Source of the DNA: an uncultured Verrucomicrobiota bacterium
GTDB lineage: Bacteria > Verrucomicrobiota > Verrucomicrobiia > Opitutales > Seribacteraceae
Reading direction: 5' to 3'
Assembly: GCA_902580225.1 (NCBI GenBank)
Contig: CACHJU010000006.1
Location: 19,533 to 83,532, forward strand
Length of the DNA stretch: 64,000 bases
Numbering within the stretch: the first letter of the stretch is position 1; the number at the start of each line of letters is the position of its first letter. Position numbers and translations under genes: made by a program. Positions 10,172 through 17,737 of the stretch are shown here, piece after piece. The notes beneath the pieces are model-generated. The model worked only from the letters and a program-made list of their open reading frames with translations. It was not told where the DNA came from and did no database searches.

Positions 10172-10786
10172 ATGAAAGCTAAACTTCTTTTGCTCCTCTT
10201 TCTTCCTCTTTTTACCCAGGCAGAAAATTACCATAATAAATGGGTATCCCTTTTTGACGGTAAAACCACCGATGGATGGATCCCCCGTGGAAATGTTCAA
10301 AAATTTGAGGCAATTAACGGGGAACTTCACTTATTATCAAAGGGAAATATTTGGGTTTTAAGTGACCTGGAAATGAAAGACTTTGAAGTCGAATGCGAAG
10401 TTAAGATTCCGCTTGATTATGAAAAATTTAATTCAGGACTTGGATTTCGATTAACCGGGAAAAACGGAAAACCCAAAGGCTACCAATTCGAAATTGACCG
10501 ATACAAACCGGGAGCCGTTTATGGAATTGGCTTAGGCGGTTGGCTTTACCCCAAAAAAGAGCAGGAAACAGAGTACAAGGTTCGTTCGAAAAATCTCTTC
10601 AAAGCAGCTGAATGGAACCAAGCCCGAGTTGTTTGTAAAGGTTCAAGTATTAAGACTTTTCTTAATCAAAAAATGATAGCTGAAATTAAAGATAACCAAT
10701 CTATGACAGGTTGCTTTGGAATTCAGCACCATGGGAAAGGGGGAGTAGTGGCGTTTCGTAATATTCGTGCCCGTAAAGTAAAATAA
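10172..10786 (+). CDS. DUF1080 (3-keto-disaccharide hydrolase-like) secreted protein
   Basis: Signal peptide; WVSLFDGKTTDGWIPRG; FEVECEVKIP; CFGIQHHGKGGVVAFRNIRARK. Confidence 0.88.
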   Translation: MKAKLLLLLFLPLFTQAENYHNKWVSLFDGKTTDGWIPRGNVQKFEAINGELHLLSKGNIWVLSDLEMKDFEVECEVKIPLDYEKFNSGLGFRLTGKNGKPKGYQFEIDRYKPGAVYGIGLGGWLYPKKEQETEYKVRSKNLFKAAEWNQARVVCKGSSIKTFLNQKMIAEIKDNQSMTGCFGIQHHGKGGVVAFRNIRARKVK

Positions 10787-10830
10787 AAAGGGTTCTTGAC
10801 CCATTTAGCTCGCTGAAATAATCATTCTCT

Positions 10831-11166
10831 ATGAATCCAAAACCCAGTTGTTTACCTTTTTATATTGGCTTAACCTTTATTCTATTTTGTTCTTCTATTA
10901 TCGGTTGTTCCAATCAAACCGATGACCGGGTAACCGATGATAACTCTTCTGCCAGTCAAAGTTACTCTTTAGACTTTTGCGTGGTCTCTGGTAATGATCT
11001 TAATGATGAAGATACCGATATGATTCCATTCACTTACGAACACGAAGGAATCCAAATTGTATTTTGCTGTAAGCCCTGCCTTCCTAAGTTCAAGAAAGAT
11101 CCGGCTAAATACATGGCTATTATAGAGGAAGAAATGGAGGACATGGCAAAGGAGCCATCAAGCTAA
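10831..11166 (+). CDS. Small predicted lipoprotein with YHS-like Cys motif
   Basis: Lipobox SIIGC; DFCVVSGNDL...YEHEGIQIVFCCKPCLPKFKKDPAKYMA. Confidence 0.65.
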   Translation: MNPKPSCLPFYIGLTFILFCSSIIGCSNQTDDRVTDDNSSASQSYSLDFCVVSGNDLNDEDTDMIPFTYEHEGIQIVFCCKPCLPKFKKDPAKYMAIIEEEMEDMAKEPSS

Positions 11167-11172
11167 TTTATG

Positions 11173-12519
11173 TTATTTGTCGTTTAATGATTGCCACCAA
11201 TTCTTTTTAGGTGGATTGCGGATATTTTTTTGAGCGGTTTCTGAAAGTCCACTCGAAGGTAACCAAGCTTCAACTGAATCCTTATCCTGTCGATACCATT
11301 CCTGACCGACTTTTTTGATGGTCGATTGCTGAAGCTTTTCATCGGATATTGAAATTGCCCATTCCATGGCTGCTCCACCATCCTTGGTCGACACGGTGGA
11401 TGCATAAGCGGCCAAAGCAGAATCAAGCTTTGGCCCTGATTCTCTTTCATTAAGCCAATCTCCTGCCGACAGCGGATCCTGTTTTGCCCAGTTTGAAATC
11501 GAGCTTTTTATTCCAACTTCCTGAGATTTTCCATCCGGTAAATTAGAGAAGTAATCTATTGAACTTTCAGGGTCAGTTTCACTCCACTTCCTCCCCAGAT
11601 TTTCAAATGCCTTGGCAGAGTATTTTTCGTTGGCATGCGTTTCGAGCCATTCCGCAACTTCTTCTGGACGATCACGGGCAAAAGTTCGACTCAAGTTCAT
11701 AAACGCTCCCTCTTTCAACTTCGGGTCAGGTAATTCCTCGGCCCAGGATGAAGCCTGACCAAACCCACCCTCCCTGTTATGGCGATCGGCTAGAATACCC
11801 ACTAACTTACCAACTTCTTCTCCGCCTTCCAAGCCCATCACATAATCGGTGGCTCCCTCAAGGTCACGATTGGCCCATCCTCGTACCAGACCAAAATTAT
11901 AAATTTTAGCCATACCCGCATTTTCAGGATACTGTACCCACTTCCGGGCGGCTTCTGGATCAAGGTTTGCCCAGCCTTCCAGTACTCCTGCGGTGGCAAA
12001 TCCTGCTCCTATACCTGAAGCTCGGTCTTTACAATAATCGATCGCTGCAAGCGGATCGAATTGGGACCAAGAATAAAGTAACATTTTATATTCCTGCATA
12101 TTCTCAAAGCCCATATGCAGAGATTCAAAAGCCTTCAATGCCTGACCAATGTTATCTTGATTTAAATTTTCAAAAGCCCGGGCAAACGCCGCCGAACGCT
12201 TAATTGGATTAGTTTCCGATTGGGCAGCCAGTAACATTTGCTCAAGTGATTTTTGGGAAGTCAATGTTTTCACTTCCTCCTCCTCTTCCTCGTTTACTTG
12301 AACATCCCGATCAGGATCAAAGGTTTTTGTGCTTGGTTTGTTGTTTTTCGATTGGAGCTCTACGGATGGCTTGGGGGGCAATTCTTCAGAGACGATCTTA
12401 TTATTATCAATTGAAGATTTGGGCAGACCCAGATAATAACCAAACAAGAAAAGGGCGGAACCAACCAAGAGCAGAAATACTCCTGACCATTTTTTTGAAC
12501 TCTTCGATTCCATAATCAC
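11173..12519 (-). CDS. Membrane-anchored helical-repeat protein
   Basis: N-terminal TM; recurring W-x(3)-DP-x(2)-A/S-x(2)-W/Y motif (WANLDPEAARKW, WSETDPESSIDYF, WAKQDPLSAGDW). Confidence 0.75.
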   Translation of the reverse strand: MIMESKSSKKWSGVFLLLVGSALFLFGYYLGLPKSSIDNNKIVSEELPPKPSVELQSKNNKPSTKTFDPDRDVQVNEEEEEEVKTLTSQKSLEQMLLAAQSETNPIKRSAAFARAFENLNQDNIGQALKAFESLHMGFENMQEYKMLLYSWSQFDPLAAIDYCKDRASGIGAGFATAGVLEGWANLDPEAARKWVQYPENAGMAKIYNFGLVRGWANRDLEGATDYVMGLEGGEEVGKLVGILADRHNREGGFGQASSWAEELPDPKLKEGAFMNLSRTFARDRPEEVAEWLETHANEKYSAKAFENLGRKWSETDPESSIDYFSNLPDGKSQEVGIKSSISNWAKQDPLSAGDWLNERESGPKLDSALAAYASTVSTKDGGAAMEWAISISDEKLQQSTIKKVGQEWYRQDKDSVEAWLPSSGLSETAQKNIRNPPKKNWWQSLNDK

Positions 12520-12577
12520 AAAATAATTTCAACGACCTGATAGTACAACGACTATTATGGGAAAGTTACGAAATATT

Positions 12578-13033
12578 CTATTTGATTTTTGTAATTTTAC
12601 CATAAAGGTGGCCACCGACTTTACCATGACTCCATGTACCGGCATATTTCTTTCCATCAATCACCACATGAGCACTAAAAGTTCCCAAACCGGGAATATT
12701 CATTTTATCCATGGTGATAACCGGAATATCACCAACCCATTTAACGGGTAATGGCATGGGCAAAGTTACATCTTTTTGACCATACTGAATTCTGGCGGTA
12801 AAAATCCACAGGTCCTGCTCTCCAAATTTTTGAACCGATTGGATCTCATAAACTTCCTCAGCAGGTGGATTTTTGGATCCATCAACCGTAAAAAAACCAC
12901 TAAAACGAACTCCTTTCATTGATTTCTCGAAATTTTCAAACAATTCGCTCTGAGGTGTAATTTCTCCTGATACCGAGAGAAAGGAACCAGCAATTAATGC
13001 AATAATCGTCATCATGTAATTCAAACACTTCAT
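12578..13033 (-). CDS. Hypothetical exported protein
   Basis: Signal peptide MKCLNYMMTIIALIAGSFLSVSG; compact beta-like sequence. Confidence 0.6.
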   Translation of the reverse strand: MKCLNYMMTIIALIAGSFLSVSGEITPQSELFENFEKSMKGVRFSGFFTVDGSKNPPAEEVYEIQSVQKFGEQDLWIFTARIQYGQKDVTLPMPLPVKWVGDIPVITMDKMNIPGLGTFSAHVVIDGKKYAGTWSHGKVGGHLYGKITKIK

Positions 13034-13254
13034 TAGTAAAATGAAATTATATTGTAAAATGCATGCAAACCCGAAAACTTATATTCTGTAAAATAAATTA
13101 GTAATTCTATTTTTAATTACTCTTAAAAAACAATATTTAAGAAAATTAAAATTTATAATCGCTTCATTAAACAACAAGTATCACGATGGAGTTACAATAT
13201 TTATAAATATCTGCCCTCTCATAATAATATCTAAATTCACGACATTAACATTAT

Positions 13255-15801
13255 ATGATGAAACCCAAATTCCTGCTTTTTTTAATAATTTTCATTAAAT
13301 TTTCAGGCTTTTCCTTTGCACAAATTGAAAATCAAGCCACTCCAATCGAAAATATATCGGTCAAAAAAGGATTTAAGATTGAGTTACTCTTTACTGTTCC
13401 CAAAGAAAAGCTGGGGTCATGGGTAAATCTATGCCTGGACAACAAAAACCGTATCATTGCCAGTGATCAATTTGGTGGACTCTATCGTTTTGAGGTCCCA
13501 GCTGAGGGAAAAACACTCAAAGAAAGTGATATCGAAAAAATCCCTGTCGATATCCGTGCCGCAAATGGTCTCCTCTGGGCATTTGATAGCCTGTATGTAG
13601 CCGTCAATGATTATGAAAAAAAGATGGAGAGCGGAGTTTACAGGCTCACGGACTCGAACGGAGACGACCAACTTGACAAGATTGAAAAACTGCGGGGTAT
13701 GCAGGCACGCGGTGATCATGGTGTACATGCTCTAATACTCAGCCCCGACCAAAAATCGATTTACCTGATCACAGGGAACAATACCACTCCAGTCGAAGCG
13801 AACCGTTCGCGTGTACCCATGGATTGGGGGGAAGATCACCTCCTCCCCCGAATGCCCGATGGACGGGGGCATAATCGTGATCGCCTGGCTCCTGCCGGTA
13901 TCATTTACAAAATGTCTCCGGATGGAGAGGATTGGGAGATTGTGTCATCCGGATACCGAAACATTTTCGACGGTGGCTTTAACGCAGATGGCGAGCTCTT
14001 TACCTATGATGCAGACATGGAATATGATTTTAACACACCGTGGTATCGCCCAACTCGCATCTGTCATGTCACCAGTGGATCGATGTACGGTTGGCGAAAT
14101 GGAACCGGCAAGCGACCCGAATTTTATCCGGACACATTACCTCCCGTAGTCAACATTGGTCCCGGCTCCCCCACCGGGGTCACTTTCGGATACGGTGCAA
14201 AGTTTCCACCCAAGTATCAGAAAGCGATGTTCATTTTGGATTGGAGTTGGGGGAAAATCTACGCCATTCATATGAGTCCTGATGGAAGCACTTATTCCGG
14301 GGAAAAAGAGACTTTCATCACCGGCAGTCCGCTACCGGTAACAGACGCAATTATCCATCCAATGGACGGATCCATGTACTTTGCTATTGGCGGAAGAAAA
14401 GTTCAGTCTGGACTCTATCGGGTCATTTATACTGGCAAAGGAAAAACCGCTCCCATCTCCACGAAACCTCGCGTGAATGAACTTGCAAGTCTACGGCATC
14501 AGCTGGAAAAATTGCATGTCAGCGAAAATCCCAAGGCTTTAGAATTAGCTTGGCCACATACTGATCATCAGGATCGCTTTGTCCGATGGGCGGCCCTCAT
14601 GGCCATCCAACATTTACCAGTTGAAAAATGGGCGTCGAAAGCTTTGCAAGAAGAGGATTCTGGTAAACGGGTAAATGTACTTCTATCCCTAGCCAAAGCT
14701 GCAGGAATTGATCCTTTTCACCGTCAAAATACGGATCCTCCCATCAACCAAAAACTGAGCAAACAGATCCTCCAATCCCTTCTTCAAATCGAATGGAAAG
14801 AGTTGACTCCCAATGAGCGGCTCGCCCTGGTGCGAACCTATCAGGTTGCGATGGTTCGTTTTGGCAAACCATCCCCCCAACAAGCTGTAAAAATTGTCGC
14901 ACAATTGGATACTCAATTTCCCGCTAAAAATTTTGAAATGAATTGGTTACTTTGTGAAACCCTTGCCTTTCTCGATTCCCCCACTGCAGCCCAAAAAGGA
15001 ATAGCTCTCCTTTTGGAGGCTCCCACACAGGAAGAGCAAATGGAATATGCCCGTTCTCTCCGCAACCTGCAAAGCGGATGGACTCACGAACTACGGGTAC
15101 AATACTTTAATTGGTTTTTAAAGGCGTCTAATTACCGAGGAGGAGCAAGCTTCACCAAGTTTATCGAGTTTATTCGAAACGATGCCGTTGCCAGTTTGAA
15201 TCCTGTTGAACAAAAAGAACTTGCCGAGTTACTCGCCAAGAAGGCTATAGTCAAGTCTCCTGCTGATGTTATGGCAGAGGCGATGGCTGGTAGGACATTC
15301 GTTAAAAATTGGAAATTGGAGGAGTTGAGTAAGGCTGCATCCAGTGGGCTTAAGGGTAGAAATTTTAAGGTTGGTCGCAGGATGTTTGCAGCAGGAGGTT
15401 GTTACGCGTGCCACCGATTTGGAAACCAAGGCGGCATGAATGGCCCCGACCTGACCGGATCGGGCGGTCGCTATTCAACTCATGATTTGCTCGAACAAAT
15501 CATTTATCCAAGTAAGGAAATCAATGAACAGTTCGTTCCCACTTTCGTAACTTTAAAAAACGGGAAGACCTTGTCCGGAGTTGTGGTAAACCTGAATGGT
15601 AACCGCGTTACCTTAAACACCGATCTCTACGACCCGAACCAAAGAACAAATGTGCAAACAAATGAAGTTAAAAGCTTAGGGCCGTCTACTGTCTCGCCGA
15701 TGCCCCCAGGACTACTTAATATGATGGAACAAGAAGAGGTAATGGATCTGCTCGCTTATATTTTAAGTGGTGACGATCCTCAACATAAGTTCTTCAAATA
15801 A
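13255..15801 (+). CDS. PVC-type heme-binding protein: dehydrogenase-like propeller + helical region + CxxCH heme domain
   Basis: PDGRGHNRDRLAPAGIIYKMSPDG; RRMFAAGGCYACHRFGNQGGMNGPDLTGSGGRYSTHDLLEQIIYPSKEINEQF. Confidence 0.88.
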   Translation: MMKPKFLLFLIIFIKFSGFSFAQIENQATPIENISVKKGFKIELLFTVPKEKLGSWVNLCLDNKNRIIASDQFGGLYRFEVPAEGKTLKESDIEKIPVDIRAANGLLWAFDSLYVAVNDYEKKMESGVYRLTDSNGDDQLDKIEKLRGMQARGDHGVHALILSPDQKSIYLITGNNTTPVEANRSRVPMDWGEDHLLPRMPDGRGHNRDRLAPAGIIYKMSPDGEDWEIVSSGYRNIFDGGFNADGELFTYDADMEYDFNTPWYRPTRICHVTSGSMYGWRNGTGKRPEFYPDTLPPVVNIGPGSPTGVTFGYGAKFPPKYQKAMFILDWSWGKIYAIHMSPDGSTYSGEKETFITGSPLPVTDAIIHPMDGSMYFAIGGRKVQSGLYRVIYTGKGKTAPISTKPRVNELASLRHQLEKLHVSENPKALELAWPHTDHQDRFVRWAALMAIQHLPVEKWASKALQEEDSGKRVNVLLSLAKAAGIDPFHRQNTDPPINQKLSKQILQSLLQIEWKELTPNERLALVRTYQVAMVRFGKPSPQQAVKIVAQLDTQFPAKNFEMNWLLCETLAFLDSPTAAQKGIALLLEAPTQEEQMEYARSLRNLQSGWTHELRVQYFNWFLKASNYRGGASFTKFIEFIRNDAVASLNPVEQKELAELLAKKAIVKSPADVMAEAMAGRTFVKNWKLEELSKAASSGLKGRNFKVGRRMFAAGGCYACHRFGNQGGMNGPDLTGSGGRYSTHDLLEQIIYPSKEINEQFVPTFVTLKNGKTLSGVVVNLNGNRVTLNTDLYDPNQRTNVQTNEVKSLGPSTVSPMPPGLLNMMEQEEVMDLLAYILSGDDPQHKFFK

Positions 15802-17030
15802 TGAATATTTCTATGAAAACTACGGGTATATTTTATATAACAGGGTTCGTTTTATTTATTTGTGTTCATTGTCTTGTCGGAAAGAGTAGTTTCGAAGTTA
15901 CCGCAATTCCACAAGAAGTAAGAAATCGCTTAAACTTGGATGAATTTTATCAGAAGCATATTGACCTTCACGGATTTTCTGTAATTGGATCTGCCAAAGT
16001 TTCGAACTTCGCTCTCAAAGAAGCTGCTTTTCTGATCAAAAAGATAGTTGGAAAAAGAAACGACTTACTATCAATGCTGAATCGAAATAAAGCACGCTAT
16101 GCGGTAATGGCCAGAGATGAATTTACCACTGACATTCCCGAACACTCGGACCTCAAACCTTCCCAATATTGGGATCGTCGGGCTCGTGGGTTAGGTGCTA
16201 CCTTTGCCCGACCTGCTGTGACATGTGGGGAGGAAAACCTCCTTGGTATCAAAGGCGACCCGTATACAAAGGAGAATATTTTGATTCATGAATTTGCCCA
16301 TGCCCTTCACCAAATGGCACTCATACAATTAAATCCAAATTTTCAAAATAAAATTGAGAAATGTTACAACAATGCAATCAAAAGAAAAATATGGGGAGGA
16401 ACTTATGCTTCCACTAATGTCAATGAATACTGGGCAGAGGGAGTGCAATCATGGTTTAACACAAACCGTGAAAATGACCGGGAACACGGATTTATAAACA
16501 CTAGAAAAGAACTTAAAAAAGCCGATCCCCAACTCGCCCAATTAATTAATGAAACCCTTGGTGATTCAGAGTGGAGATATCAATTACCTCAAAAACGAAA
16601 TCAGGTCTCATCTCATTTAGTAGGCTTCAATTACAAAGCAGAAAAACCATTTGCATGGCCAAATAATTTAATAATCTGGAAGAAAGAATTTGAATCAGGC
16701 GTAATCGGCTTGGCACCCAAAGGAAGTCCGAAAATAAAGCCATTACCTTCCAAAACAAATGAAAAAACAAAATCTCAGTTCTCAGATAAAAGAAATTACC
16801 TATTTTTGCGTAACCTTTCATCTAAAACAATTTTCCTAGAATGGATCGATTTTGAAGGAAGCCCCAGGCAAAGAAGAACTTTGTATCCCAAAGATCATTT
16901 TGAAATTAATTCTTTTGTAAGTCACGCTTGGCAAATTATCGATCGAGATTCCAACAAAAGAATCCTTAAATTTATCTTGCCCAAAAACAAAACCTCCCAG
17001 TTCACATTCTTGGATTCCCACTACAGATAG
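15801..17030 (+). CDS. Putative secreted zinc metallopeptidase (HExxH)
   Basis: ILIHEFAHALHQMAL; NEYWAEGVQSWF as possible downstream ligand region; TAATG overlap with upstream CDS. Confidence 0.65.
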   Translation: MNISMKTTGIFYITGFVLFICVHCLVGKSSFEVTAIPQEVRNRLNLDEFYQKHIDLHGFSVIGSAKVSNFALKEAAFLIKKIVGKRNDLLSMLNRNKARYAVMARDEFTTDIPEHSDLKPSQYWDRRARGLGATFARPAVTCGEENLLGIKGDPYTKENILIHEFAHALHQMALIQLNPNFQNKIEKCYNNAIKRKIWGGTYASTNVNEYWAEGVQSWFNTNRENDREHGFINTRKELKKADPQLAQLINETLGDSEWRYQLPQKRNQVSSHLVGFNYKAEKPFAWPNNLIIWKKEFESGVIGLAPKGSPKIKPLPSKTNEKTKSQFSDKRNYLFLRNLSSKTIFLEWIDFEGSPRQRRTLYPKDHFEINSFVSHAWQIIDRDSNKRILKFILPKNKTSQFTFLDSHYR

Positions 17031-17109
17031 AGAAGATCCATTTCACCAATAAAAATTGTCAACAATTTTAAATTGACGAATTTTCTATTATTATATTCAT
17101 TAAGACTTT

Positions 17110-17718
17110 ATGGAAAAGAATTCTATCAAAGCAGATTACACCAGGGAAGAAATCTGCGATATTCTAAGGTCGGATCTAATTGCCGGTAAATATAGTCATG
17201 ATCAACCATTGCGTGAAATTTCCCTTGCCAGACGCTTCGGTGTGAGTCGAGGTCCAATAAGAGATGCTTTTTTAAAACTTACGCAAGAAGGTTCATTAGT
17301 ATACGAAACCAATCGCGGAGTTCGCGTTCATTCAGCAATCGCAGATGAGGAACGTAAAGTAATGATGAAGATGCGTTTGGATTTGGAAAAATATTGCATC
17401 TCAAAATACATTGACGAAGCTGACCAGAAAGATCATGACGAATTGGAAATTTTGCTCGAGCGGTTCAAGTGTTCCTGTTTAAGAGACTCCTTGCCCGGAG
17501 TCGCGGAAAGCGACTTGTCTCTTCATAGACACTGGGTCGCTCGGGCATCTAAAAACCTCGAACCAATTTGGTTGGGACTCGCAGTTCGTATTTTAATGAA
17601 GTATTCACGATTGGAAAGCTTTGAAGAATCCATTGAAGAACACGACAACATTGTGGAAGCGATCCAGGTAAAAAATAAAGACGGAGCCCTTAAAGCACTT
17701 GCTTTAAATGTAATTTAA
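17110..17718 (+). CDS. GntR-family transcriptional regulator (FadR/FCD type)
   Basis: LREISLARRFGVSRGPIRDAFLKLTQEGSLVYETNRGVRV wHTH; C-terminal FCD-like DLSLHRHWVARASKN, EEHDNIVEAI. Confidence 0.88.
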   Translation: MEKNSIKADYTREEICDILRSDLIAGKYSHDQPLREISLARRFGVSRGPIRDAFLKLTQEGSLVYETNRGVRVHSAIADEERKVMMKMRLDLEKYCISKYIDEADQKDHDELEILLERFKCSCLRDSLPGVAESDLSLHRHWVARASKNLEPIWLGLAVRILMKYSRLESFEESIEEHDNIVEAIQVKNKDGALKALALNVI

Positions 17719-17737
17719 ATTCTCTACCCTATCGACT

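Noticed and set aside
10787-10830. gggttcttgaccc hairpin after DUF1080 as terminator
   Set aside because: Only a 4-bp stem and no U-tract.
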